DNA of 8,776 nt from UBA4874 sp002399435. GTDB taxonomy: Bacteria; Bacillota; Clostridia; Caldicoprobacterales; DTU083. The notes below the pieces were generated by a model. The model was not told the DNA's origin, did not search any database, and saw only the letters and a list, made by a program, of their open reading frames with translations. This document shows positions 1 to 6,293 of the stretch, piece after piece. Position numbers and translations under genes: made by a program. The stretch lies in contig DAISGI010000063.1 of assembly GCA_036823195.1 (NCBI GenBank), forward strand, positions 1-8,776, read 5' to 3'. Positions within the stretch are counted from its first letter, which is position 1, and each line of letters begins with the position of its first letter.

Positions 1-137
1 AACAGGGACAAACAAGAAAACAGGGACAAACAAGAGAACAGAGAAAAACAAGGAAACAAGGAAGAACAAGAAAACAAGGAAAAATAAGAAAACAAGGAAG
101 AACAAGAAAACAGGGACAAACAAGAGAACAGGGACAT
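1..137. repeat. 18-bp purine-rich tandem repeat, about 7.5 units
   Basis: Units start at 1, 19, 37, 55, 73, 91, 109 and 127 in exact 18-bp register, with the pattern AACARGGAMAAACAAGAR and only a few substitutions. The top strand is almost free of T. Read from base 1, the frame gives six-residue repeats of the type NRDKQE, NRDKQE, NREKQG, NKEEQE and stops at TAA 85-87. The array may therefore begin as the low-complexity C-terminal tail of a gene that lies mostly outside the window. The other two forward frames are also open through the array (to 137-139 and to about 182), so an open frame here proves little. The array ends about 10 bases before the ribosome binding site of the next gene. Confidence 0.85.
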
Positions 138-163
138 AAAAAGATCAAAGGAAGAGATGGACA

Positions 164-1021
164 ATGCCGAGCAGTGATTTACTGAATCAGATATCCACAT
201 TTTACCCGAAGCTGACCAGATCAGAGTGTAAAGTTGCAGATTTTGTACTGTCCTCCCCCAGGGAAGTTCTGAATACAACAATAAGCGACTTTGCCAATAT
301 GTGCGGCGTGGGAGATACGACCGTCTTCCGGTTTTGCCGTTCCCTGCATTTGGGAGGATATCAGGATTTCCGGCTTTCTCTGGCACTGACTCTGAATTCC
401 AACGAGCTGCTGGATTCCGGGGAGACTGAACCGATGGATCCGTCGAATACATCCAATGATTTGTGCGAAAATGTTTATAATGCCTATCGAAAGGGCCTGG
501 ATGAGGCCTATCACAAAATTGATCTGAAGGCTGTCCGAAAAACAGTGGATCTTATGCTGAAAGCCAACATGATTTATTTTTTTGGTTTTGGAGATTCCGG
601 AAGTTCTGCGCTGGAGGCGCAGAATAAACTATTGAAAATCACGCCCAATGTGGTGTTCAACAGCGACAGCCATTTACAGCTGACAGCCGCTGCACTGCTT
701 GGGGAAAAGGATCTTGCCATTATCCTCTCCAATTCCGGGATCACGAAGGATTGTATCCAGATTGCACAGCTGGCAAAGGAAGCTCGTGCTTCCGTTGTGT
801 TTATTACCCAGTTTGCAAAGACACCGGCCCTGCAGTATGCGGATGTCCTCCTGCTCTGCGGAGCGCAGGAAGGACCTTTTCAGGGTGGCTCCATTGCAGC
901 AAAGCTGTCCCAGGTGTTTACCCTGGATGTTATCTATACGGAGTTTTTCAGCCGGATGGGGAAAAAAGCGGAGAAAAACAAGAAACTGACCTCTGCCGCA
1001 ACGGCGGAAAAAATGCTGTAA
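164..1021 (+). CDS. MurR/RpiR-family transcriptional regulator (HTH + SIS)
   Basis: A 285-aa DNA-binding regulator of the RpiR family, whose members sense phosphosugars through a SIS domain and control sugar or amino-sugar catabolism genes. Residues about 5-75 form the N-terminal helix-turn-helix domain, with the typical run TISDFANMCGVGDTTVFRFC (40-59) followed by GYQDFR. Residues about 125-265 form the SIS domain, with FGFGDSGSSALEAQNKL (140-156) and LSNSG (188-192) as the likely phosphosugar-binding loops. The length is normal for the family. The start ATG at 164 is chosen because AAAGGAAGAG (147-156) lies at good spacing; an ATG at 156 is out of frame and stops at once. No sugar gene is visible beside it, so the ligand cannot be named. 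The lysine-rich C-terminus (about 267-285) and the stop codon fall in a segment repeated just downstream (1076-1144). Confidence 0.93.
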   Translation: MPSSDLLNQISTFYPKLTRSECKVADFVLSSPREVLNTTISDFANMCGVGDTTVFRFCRSLHLGGYQDFRLSLALTLNSNELLDSGETEPMDPSNTSNDLCENVYNAYRKGLDEAYHKIDLKAVRKTVDLMLKANMIYFFGFGDSGSSALEAQNKLLKITPNVVFNSDSHLQLTAAALLGEKDLAIILSNSGITKDCIQIAQLAKEARASVVFITQFAKTPALQYADVLLLCGAQEGPFQGGSIAAKLSQVFTLDVIYTEFFSRMGKKAEKNKKLTSAATAEKML

Positions 1022-1149
1022 TGGTCTCAAAAGATTTTGTCTTGAAAAGTCCCATTTGACAACGGCGTTGGGATAGGCGGAAAAAAATGCAGTAATGGTC
1101 TCAAAAGATCCTGTTTTGAAAAGTCTCATTTGACAACGGCGTTGAGACC
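1003..1149 (+). repeat. Tandem duplication of about 73 bp including the 3' end and stop of the rpiR-type gene
   Basis: Copy 1 (about 1003-1070) and copy 2 (about 1076-1144) share GGCGG-A(6/7)-TGCNGTAATGGTCTC, then AAAAGAT, GAAAAGTCYCATTTGACA and ACGGCGTTG, differing by one A and a few substitutions. Copy 1 contains the last codons and TAA of the regulator gene; copy 2 repeats them as non-coding DNA. Both copies carry a TTGACA box (1056-1061 and 1130-1135), but only copy 2 is followed at 17 bp by a -10-like hexamer. In copy 2 the arms GGTCTCAA (1097-1104) and TTGAGACC (1142-1149) form a perfect 8-bp inverted repeat around the -35 box. No good intrinsic terminator for the regulator gene was seen here. 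Confidence 0.8.
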
Positions 1150-1158
1150 GAGTACAAT
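1130..1158 (+). promoter_or_regulatory. Sigma-A promoter for the ABC-F leader transcript
   Basis: TTGACA (1130-1135), a 17-bp spacer and TACAAT (1153-1158) match the sigma-A consensus with one mismatch in the -10 box. Transcription would start near 1165 and give a leader of about 470 nt before the ABC-F start codon. The -35 box lies inside an 8-bp inverted repeat (1097-1104 with 1142-1149), a possible operator. The same element in upstream copy 1 (TTGACA 1056-1061) has no -10 box at the right distance. Confidence 0.7.
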
Positions 1159-1290
1159 CATCTTAGGATTGTTTAACGGCGTTGGAATAGAGTACTATAT
1201 TCTTAGGAATTTAACGGCGTTGGAATAGGGTACTATATTCTTAGGAATATTTAACGCGTTGGATAGAGTAAGATATTTTGAGGAATGTTT
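1135..1290 (+). repeat. Four-copy 38-40 bp tandem repeat of the promoter core
   Basis: Units begin with AACGGCGTTG at 1135, 1175 and 1213 and with the shortened AACGCGTTG at 1253; the same decamer also occurs at 1061. The consensus continues GAATAGAGTACTATATTCTTAGGAAT over two blocks. The TAC(T/A)AT stretch of each unit aligns with the -10 box of the first unit, while the -35 positions of later units have decayed to TTTA-type sequence. The later units can thus be read as degraded copies of the promoter and initially transcribed region. In the third unit ATATTC-TTAG-GAATAT forms a 6-bp inverted repeat. The array ends directly at the ribosome binding site of the leader ORF. The units could instead be operator sites. 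Confidence 0.75.
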
Positions 1291-1304
1291 AAAGGAGAAT
1301 CGAT

Positions 1305-1388
1305 ATGTATTTTACCGATCGTCTTACAAGGAAACTCAGCTCTGTACAATCCATTCCGATGAAACATTGTGCAGAGTATAGCGTATAG
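1305..1388 (+). CDS. Leader peptide ORF (27 codons) upstream of the ABC-F gene
   Basis: A 27-codon ORF starts at ATG 1305 behind the near-ideal ribosome binding site AAAGGAG (1291-1297) and ends at TAG 1386-1388. The peptide begins MYFTDRLTRKLSSVQ and ends with MKHCAEYSV. Its codons overlap the arms of competing RNA hairpins (1340-1350 with 1366-1376, and 1354-1364 with 1404-1414), and two intrinsic terminators follow. This is the arrangement of regulatory uORFs in front of ABC-F, Erm and other inducible resistance genes, where ribosome stalling changes the downstream fold. The peptide is probably a sensor rather than a functional product. I do not recognise it as a known leader-peptide family. 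The call rests on the ribosome binding site, position and RNA context. Confidence 0.7.
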   Translation: MYFTDRLTRKLSSVQSIPMKHCAEYSV

Positions 1389-1505
1389 ATGGACGTGACA
1401 GGATTTCATCGGAAACAGAGCAATAGGTACCGAAATATTGGTGCGGCATTGCTTGTTTTCGTATGCAAAAATCAGCATCTGTGAGGCTATGGGCAATGTT
1501 TTATC
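1339..1505 (+). promoter_or_regulatory. Attenuator: three mutually exclusive RNA pairings
   Basis: Three pairings compete for the segment 1354-1376. (A) 1340-1350 CTCTGTACAAT pairs with 1366-1376 ATTGTGCAGAG: 11 pairs with one G-U, and a 15-nt loop. (B) 1354-1364 TTCCGATGAAA pairs perfectly over 11 bp with 1404-1414 TTTCATCGGAA, with an outer GCTCTG (1339-1344) to CAGAGC (1416-1421) helix. (C) 1358-1370 GATGAAACATTGT pairs over 13 positions, two of them wobble, with 1493-1505 GCAATGTTTTATC. Segment 1493-1505 is the loop plus first 3'-arm base of the first terminator, so C excludes that terminator and acts as an antiterminator. Which fold forms would depend on the ribosome position on the leader ORF. 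Pairings were found by eye; no energies were computed. Confidence 0.65.
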
Positions 1506-1523
1506 CATAGCCTTTTGTTTTTT
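1484..1523 (+). terminator. First intrinsic terminator of the ABC-F leader
   Basis: AGGCTATGG (1484-1492) pairs perfectly with CCATAGCCT (1505-1513) around a 12-nt loop, followed by TTTTGTTTTTT (1513-1523). It lies before the ABC-F start and after the leader ORF, so it should end leader transcripts unless its loop is held by the upstream segment 1358-1370. Confidence 0.85.
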
Positions 1524-1544
1524 ATGGACCCTTTAAAGTTCAGA

Positions 1545-1590
1545 AGCAGAAGGCAGAATACAGCAAGAAAGAATGCCTTCTGCTTTTTTT
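1545..1590 (+). terminator. Second intrinsic terminator, close to the ABC-F gene
   Basis: AGCAGAAGGCA (1545-1555) pairs perfectly over 11 bp with TGCCTTCTGCT (1574-1584) around an 18-nt loop, followed by seven T (1584-1590) and then GTTTT. It is at least as strong as the first terminator and lies only 44 bases before the gene. Two terminators in series imply very low basal expression of the ABC-F gene. I found no obvious competing partner for this second hairpin. Confidence 0.85.
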
Positions 1591-1593
1591 GTT

Positions 1594-1614
1594 TTGGCGG
1601 ATTGTTGCCGCCAA
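1594..1614 (+). promoter_or_regulatory. Small hairpin next to the ABC-F ribosome binding site
   Basis: TTGGCGG (1594-1600) pairs perfectly with CCGCCAA (1608-1614) around a 7-nt loop. The 3' arm ends one base before GGAAAGGA (1616-1623), the ribosome binding site of the ABC-F gene. It could affect ribosome access or protect the 5' end of read-through transcripts; the role is inferred. Confidence 0.5.
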
Positions 1615-1633
1615 CGGAAAGGATTTGATGAAT

Positions 1634-3166
1634 ATGAGCTTATTGGAAATCAAGGGATTAACGCATTCCTTTGGCGAGAATCTTCTTTATAGAGATGCCG
1701 GACTGACTCTGGAAAAGGGAGAGCATATTGGGATTGTCGGACAGAACGGCACGGGAAAGACGACTTTGATCCGGATCTGCACGGAACAGGTAATACCTGA
1801 CGCAGGGAGAATCCTTCTCCAGCCTGGGGTCTCCATTGGATATCTGGATCAATATGCAAAAACAAACGGACAGGTGACCATGCGAGACTTCCTGAAGTCG
1901 GCCTTTTCCGAACTGTATCAAATGGAAAGGGAAATGATCCGGCGGTATGAAAAGGCAGCGGACGGGGACGAAGCTTCTCTCCGTACCGCAGCCCGATATC
2001 AGGAGGAACTGGAGGTTCGTGATTTTTATTCCATTGATACACGCATCGAACAGGTGGCAAATGGGCTGGGACTGCATTCCATCGGTTTGGACCGCAGGAT
2101 GGAGCAAATGAGCAGCGGGCAGCGTGCAAAAGTAATCCTTGCAAAACTGCTGCTGGAAAAGCCGGATATCCTGCTTCTGGATGAACCGACGAATTTTCTG
2201 GATCGGGAACACATCGCATGGCTTGCAGGCGATCTTTCCTCTCTGGAGAATGCCTATATGGTCATATCCCATGATTTTTCGTTCCTGGATAAGGTATCAA
2301 ACCGGATATGTGATATTGATAACGCCACGATCACAAAATACTACGGAAGCTATACGGAGTTTCTGAAAAAGAAGACGCTCCTAAGGGAGGACTACATCCG
2401 GCAATATTCTGCCCAGCAAAAAGAAATTAAACGGACCGAAGAGTTCATCCGGAAAAATATTGCCGGGCGAAAGTCCAAAATGGCAAAGGGACGGCAAAAG
2501 CAGCTGAATCGTATGGAGAAAATGGAAGCATTGGAAGAAAAGGAAATCAAGCCGTATTTTCATTTTCCGGAACTGCCTCTGACCGATGCCGAACATTTGA
2601 CGGTGAAAAATCTGGCGGTAGGATACTATTATCCCATTTTGAAACATATCAGTTTTCGCATCAAAGGCGGGCAGAAGGTTGTTATGACAGGATTCAACGG
2701 AATTGGGAAATCCACATTGCTGAAGACCTTAATGGGGCAGATTCCATCCATGGAAGGACATTTCGACTTTTCACCCCAGGCGAAAATCGGATATTTTGAG
2801 CAGGAACTTGGATGGCCGGACGACACGCGGACACCGATACAGATTGTTTCCGATGCCGTTCCTGACCGGATCGTCAAAGAGATACGAAAACACCTTGCGC
2901 AGTGCGGGATTTCCGCCAGGCATGCCATGCAGCCCATTGGAACATTGAGCGGGGGCGAACAGGTCAAGGTGAAGATGGCCCTGCTTACTCTTTCTCCCTG
3001 CAATTTTCTGATCATGGACGAGCCGACCAATCACCTGGATGTTTCGGCAAAGGATTCCCTGAAAACGGCTCTGTGCGAATTTTCGGGTACCGTTCTGCTT
3101 GTTTCCCATGAAGAATTATTTTATCGGGACTGGATTGAAAAAATAATCGATATTGAGAAGTGCTAG
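1634..3166 (+). CDS. ABC-F ATPase, probable ribosome-protection (antibiotic resistance) type
   Basis: A 510-aa soluble protein with two ABC ATPase domains and no membrane segment, the ABC-F layout. Domain 1 has Walker A GQNGTGKTT (36-44), signature SSGQR (160-164), Walker B ILLLDEPTNFLD (179-190) and switch SHD (212-214). A charged linker of about 75 residues (240-315), with a basic tip near 275-290, joins domain 2, which has Walker A GFNGIGKST (353-361), signature LSGGEQ (438-443), Walker B FLIMDEPTNHLD (458-469) and SHE (491-493). ABC-F proteins bind the ribosomal E site; some remove lincosamides, pleuromutilins, streptogramins, phenicols or macrolides, others are translation factors. The attenuator with leader ORF favours resistance, but the drug class cannot be read from sequence. 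ATG 1634 (MSLLEIKG) is preferred to ATG 1628; GGAAAGGA at 1616-1623 could serve either. SHEE in place of the commoner SHDR in domain 2 is a small oddity. Confidence 0.88.
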   Translation: MSLLEIKGLTHSFGENLLYRDAGLTLEKGEHIGIVGQNGTGKTTLIRICTEQVIPDAGRILLQPGVSIGYLDQYAKTNGQVTMRDFLKSAFSELYQMEREMIRRYEKAADGDEASLRTAARYQEELEVRDFYSIDTRIEQVANGLGLHSIGLDRRMEQMSSGQRAKVILAKLLLEKPDILLLDEPTNFLDREHIAWLAGDLSSLENAYMVISHDFSFLDKVSNRICDIDNATITKYYGSYTEFLKKKTLLREDYIRQYSAQQKEIKRTEEFIRKNIAGRKSKMAKGRQKQLNRMEKMEALEEKEIKPYFHFPELPLTDAEHLTVKNLAVGYYYPILKHISFRIKGGQKVVMTGFNGIGKSTLLKTLMGQIPSMEGHFDFSPQAKIGYFEQELGWPDDTRTPIQIVSDAVPDRIVKEIRKHLAQCGISARHAMQPIGTLSGGEQVKVKMALLTLSPCNFLIMDEPTNHLDVSAKDSLKTALCEFSGTVLLVSHEELFYRDWIEKIIDIEKC

Positions 3167-3178
3167 GCTGATAAATGC

Positions 3179-3278
3179 NNNNNNNNNNNNNNNNNNNNNN
3201 NNNNNNNNNNNNNNNNNNNNNNNNNNNNNNNNNNNNNNNNNNNNNNNNNNNNNNNNNNNNNNNNNNNNNNNNNNNNNN
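3179..3278. other. Assembly gap of 100 N
   Basis: Exactly 100 unknown bases, the conventional placeholder for a scaffold gap of unknown size. Adjacency of the ABC-F gene and clpB is therefore not demonstrated, and any gene spanning this position would be missed. Confidence 0.98.
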
Positions 3279-3315
3279 GAACCAGCCCCTCACGACTGGC
3301 ATCCGTTCTATTTAC

Positions 3316-3333
3316 AAAAGAAGGCCTTCTTTT
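3316..3333. terminator. Probable terminator downstream of clpB
   Basis: AAAAGAAGGCCTTCTTTT is a perfect 18-bp palindrome; in RNA it can form a 7-bp stem with a GGCC loop, ending in U-rich sequence on either strand. It lies about 100 bases downstream of the clpB stop on the minus strand and between two convergent genes, so a bidirectional terminator is plausible. The stem is AT-rich and the U tract is part of it, so strength is uncertain. Confidence 0.5.
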
Positions 3334-3358
3334 CTGTGTCTTCTGTGTCTTCCATGTC
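3332..3358. repeat. 9-bp tandem repeat, three units
   Basis: TTCTGTGTC (3332-3340), TTCTGTGTC (3341-3349) and TTCCATGTC (3350-3358), followed by further pyrimidine-rich degenerate units to about 3375. On the minus strand this reads as KTQ/KTW triplets within a short open frame that runs into the gap. Confidence 0.6.
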
Positions 3359-3433
3359 TTTTCGTCTTCTTCATCTTTCGGAATTCCGGGTTCTTTCATG
3401 GGGCCTGTGAGTCAGCCTCAATCATTCCGCTTT

Positions 3434-6076
3434 TTATGCATTCATGCTTCCATTGCGGCCTGCGGCTTCTTTTGCAGTCTGTGCCACATCCAGCACCCGG
3501 CAGGCAAACTGATCGTTGTCTGTCGTGAGCTCCACGGTATTGCGCGGGCCAATCTCACCTTTGATGATACCCCTGCCGAGAGTGGTCTCAATATAACGTT
3601 CGATAAAGCGTTTGATGGGGCGGGCGCCGTATACCGGATCGAATCCTCTTTCTACGATCTGATCCTTTGCTTCGTCGCTGACGATAAGCTTGATTTCCTG
3701 ATTTTCCAGGCGTTTCTGCAGGCCTTTCAGCTGGATGTCCACGATCTTTCGGATCTCATCCTTTCGGAGAGGCTTGAACAGCACAATATCGTCCACTCGG
3801 TTCAGGAACTCGGGGCGGAAATGGCCCTTCAGCTCATTCATGACCAGGTTTCGGGTCTGTTCATCAATCTGACCCTTGCCGGACAGGCGATCCATCAGAA
3901 TATCGCTGCCGATATTGGATGTCATGATGATTACGGTATTTTTAAAGTCCACCACATGGCCCTGGCTGTCGGTCAGCCGGCCATCATCCAGCAGCTGCAG
4001 CAGGATGTTGAATACATCGCTGTGCGCTTTTTCAATTTCGTCGAACAGCACCACGGAATAGGGCTTTCTGCGCACCGCTTCCGTCAGCTGGCCGCCTTCC
4101 TCATATCCAACATATCCCGGAGGAGCCCCCACCAGACGGGATACCGAGAATTTCTCCATATACTCTGACATGTCCAGACGCACGACATTGTCCTCTGTAT
4201 CAAACAATACCCTTGCCAGGGTTTTGGCTACTTCCGTCTTGCCGACACCGGTGGGTCCCATAAAGATGAAAGAGCCGATGGGGCGCCTGGGGTCCTTCAT
4301 TCCGGACCGGGCACGGATTACAGCATTGACAACGGAGCTTACTGCCTCGTCCTGTCCCACGACCCGTTCATGCATGATGTCCCCCAGACGCAGAAGCTTG
4401 TCCCGCTCGGATTCCACCAGGCTGGATACGGGGATTCCCGTCCACTTGGATACGATATCGCTGATTTCCTCTTCCGTGACCTCTTCCCGCAGAAGCCGCT
4501 TGGTATGATCGGAAGACTCCGCCTTGTTTTTCAGCTCCTCCAGTTGCTTTTCCAGGCCGGGCAGGACCCCGTATTTGAGCTCTGCCATCCGGTTCAGGTC
4601 GTATTCTCTCTCCATCCGTTCGATCTCTGCCTTGGTCTCTTCGATCTGTTCCTTTATGTGATTGACCTCTTTGATGGACTTTTTCTCCGACTCCCACTGC
4701 GCTGTCATGGACTTGGATTTCTCCTTCAGTTCAGAGATTTCCTTGATCACATTCTTCAGCCGTTCAGCAGAGCGCTGATCGTCCTGGTCCTTTTTCAGAG
4801 CTTCCCGTTCGATCTCCAGCTGCATGATTTTCCGGGTGATCTCGTCCAGCTCGGCCGGCATGCTGTCAATCTCGGTACGGAGCATGGCGCCGGCTTCATC
4901 AATCAAATCGATGGCTTTATCCGGCAGGAAACGGTCCGAGATATACCGGTTGGACAAGGTAGCGGCGGCGATCAGTGCATTATCGGTGATCCGCACGCCG
5001 TGATGAATCTCGTAACGCTCCTTCAGGCCACGAAGGATGGAGATGGTATCCTCCACACTGGGCTGATCGATCATAACCGGCTGGAACCTTCGCTCCAGTG
5101 CCGCATCCTTTTCAATATATTTCCGGTATTCGTCCAATGTGGTGGCGCCGATGCAGTGGAGATCCCCACGGGCCAGCATGGGCTTGAGCATGTTGCCGGC
5201 ATCCATGGATCCTTCCGTTTTGCCTGCTCCTACGATGTTATGGATCTCATCGATGAACAGCAGGATCTCTCCTTTGGAATCCGTAATGTCCTTCAGGACG
5301 GATTTCAGACGCTCTTCAAACTCGCCCCTGTATTTGGCTCCGGCGAGCAGGGATCCCAGGTCCAGTGCAAATATTTTCTTGTCCTTCAGGGATTCCGGAA
5401 CATCCCCCTTTACAATCCGCTGCGCCAGGCCTTCCACCACAGCGGTTTTCCCGACGCCGGGCTCTCCGATGAGGACCGGATTGTTCTTGGTCCGGCGGCT
5501 CAGGATACGGATGGTATGACGGATCTCCTCGTCCCGGCCGATGACCGGATCCAGCTTGTTTTTGCGGGCTTCCTCCACCAGGTCCCTGCCGAAGCGCTTT
5601 AGCGCGTTGTAGGTGGATTCCGGGTTGGGAGTGGTGACCCGATGCTGTTTGCGTACCTCCGCAAGCTGCTTCAGAAAACCATTTTTGGTGATGCCAAAGG
5701 ATTTCAAGCCCTTTTGCGTGTCCCGATCGTCCAAAATTGCCAGATATATGTGTTCCACGCTGATGTAGTCGTCCTTGAATCCCTTTGCCTCGGATTCCGA
5801 CCGGACCAGGACTTCGCTGAAGCGTCTGGTGGCGTATGGCTGCACGTTGCCGACAACCTTTGGCCGTCTGTCCACCTGGTCTTCCAGATACTTTACATAT
5901 TGCGGGACCGGTACATTCATTCCCTTTAGCAGCATGGGGATCAGTCCGTCTTTCTGATTCACCAGTGCCAGATGAAGGTGCAGGTCGTCCAGTTCCTGCT
6001 GCTGCTTTTCAATGACAATATTCTGCGCATCCAGGATGGCCTCCTGTGCTTTCTGTGTAAATTTCTCCAGATTCAT
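3434..6076 (-). CDS. clpB: ClpB, ATP-dependent protein disaggregase (Hsp100)
   Basis: An 880-aa hexameric AAA+ chaperone that extracts polypeptides from aggregates in the cytoplasm together with DnaK. Residues 1-145 are the Clp N domain. AAA-1 has Walker A GEPGVGKT (204-211), Walker B ILLFIDE (271-277) and arginine finger region ERR (328-330). The coiled-coil M domain (about 408-530), which distinguishes ClpB from ClpC or ClpA, is complete. AAA-2 has Walker A GPTGVGKT (607-614), pore loop GYVG (654-657), Walker B VVLFDE (675-680) and sensor-2 GARPIKR (817-823). There is no ClpP-binding IGF-type loop that I can see, as expected for ClpB. It is slightly longer than the usual 855-870 aa, from a short polar C-terminal tail. 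The start is supported by AGGAGGG (6085-6091 on the plus strand) eight bases upstream. It appears monocistronic, driven by a CtsR-type heat-shock promoter. Confidence 0.97.
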   Translation of the reverse strand: MNLEKFTQKAQEAILDAQNIVIEKQQQELDDLHLHLALVNQKDGLIPMLLKGMNVPVPQYVKYLEDQVDRRPKVVGNVQPYATRRFSEVLVRSESEAKGFKDDYISVEHIYLAILDDRDTQKGLKSFGITKNGFLKQLAEVRKQHRVTTPNPESTYNALKRFGRDLVEEARKNKLDPVIGRDEEIRHTIRILSRRTKNNPVLIGEPGVGKTAVVEGLAQRIVKGDVPESLKDKKIFALDLGSLLAGAKYRGEFEERLKSVLKDITDSKGEILLFIDEIHNIVGAGKTEGSMDAGNMLKPMLARGDLHCIGATTLDEYRKYIEKDAALERRFQPVMIDQPSVEDTISILRGLKERYEIHHGVRITDNALIAAATLSNRYISDRFLPDKAIDLIDEAGAMLRTEIDSMPAELDEITRKIMQLEIEREALKKDQDDQRSAERLKNVIKEISELKEKSKSMTAQWESEKKSIKEVNHIKEQIEETKAEIERMEREYDLNRMAELKYGVLPGLEKQLEELKNKAESSDHTKRLLREEVTEEEISDIVSKWTGIPVSSLVESERDKLLRLGDIMHERVVGQDEAVSSVVNAVIRARSGMKDPRRPIGSFIFMGPTGVGKTEVAKTLARVLFDTEDNVVRLDMSEYMEKFSVSRLVGAPPGYVGYEEGGQLTEAVRRKPYSVVLFDEIEKAHSDVFNILLQLLDDGRLTDSQGHVVDFKNTVIIMTSNIGSDILMDRLSGKGQIDEQTRNLVMNELKGHFRPEFLNRVDDIVLFKPLRKDEIRKIVDIQLKGLQKRLENQEIKLIVSDEAKDQIVERGFDPVYGARPIKRFIERYIETTLGRGIIKGEIGPRNTVELTTDNDQFACRVLDVAQTAKEAAGRNGSMNA

Positions 6077-6107
6077 GTCTTTCGCCCTCCTGCGTTTTGT
6101 ATTTCCA

Positions 6108-6155
6108 ATTACACTTTGAATTACACCATGAAATACGCTTTGGATTACACTATAT
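6108..6155. repeat. 12-bp tandem repeat in the clpB 5' UTR, four units
   Basis: ATTACACTTTGA, ATTACACCATGA, AATACGCTTTGG and ATTACACTATAT follow each other in exact 12-bp register at 6108, 6120, 6132 and 6144 (plus strand). They lie in the untranslated leader of clpB, 17 bases before its ribosome binding site. A palindrome GGGTTTTAAACCC follows at 6172-6184. An effect on clpB translation or mRNA stability is possible but not shown. Confidence 0.6.
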
Positions 6156-6215
6156 TTAAAGGTCCAAACCAGGGTTTTAAACCCGCCATCTTCAGCAAAG
6201 GTTTCTCAACTCAAG

Positions 6216-6232
6216 TTTGACTTACTTTGACC
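6216..6232 (-). promoter_or_regulatory. CtsR operator of clpB
   Basis: On the minus strand the sequence is GGTCAAA-GTA-AGTCAAA, two direct heptads (A/G)GTCAAA three bases apart. This matches the CtsR consensus known in Firmicutes (heptad-NAN-heptad) except for the middle spacer base, T instead of A. It begins 10 bases downstream of the -10 box and covers about +4 to +20, where a bound repressor would block transcription. It implies heat-shock induction by loss of CtsR repression. No HrcA/CIRCE element is present. Confidence 0.8.
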
Positions 6233-6242
6233 TTTAAAAGAT

Positions 6243-6271
6243 ATTATAATGCTTTTCCCTGAATTGTGCAA
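6243..6271 (-). promoter_or_regulatory. Sigma-A promoter of clpB
   Basis: On the minus strand TTGCAC (plus 6266-6271), a 17-bp spacer and TATAAT (plus 6243-6248), a near-perfect sigma-A promoter. The expected start near 6236 gives a 5' UTR of about 160 nt. The CtsR-like operator directly follows. Confidence 0.82.
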
Positions 6272-6293
6272 GAGGGATTTGAAAATTTACATG

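Noticed and set aside
1589..1633. Upstream TTG start (1589) for the ABC-F protein, adding 15 residues.
   Set aside because: The added codons lie in the terminator U tract and the hairpin before the ribosome binding site; GGAAAGGA at 1616-1623 and the family-typical MSLLEIKG start favour ATG 1634.
3279..3399. Minus-strand open frame starting MKEPGIPKDEEDEKTWK that runs into the N gap, just downstream of clpB.
   Set aside because: No ribosome binding site before the ATG, composition dominated by the 9-bp repeat, and it crosses the putative terminator palindrome. It could be the start of a gene cut by the gap, but nothing supports it beyond an open frame of 40 codons.
3398..5602. Long plus-strand frames opposite clpB (256 and 410 codons).
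   Set aside because: Shadow frames of a highly conserved, GC-biased coding gene; their translations show no domain pattern while the minus strand is unmistakably ClpB.
6180..6280. HrcA/CIRCE heat-shock element before clpB.
   Set aside because: The inverted repeat TTAGCACTC-N9-GAGTGCTAA is absent; only the CtsR-type direct repeat is found.
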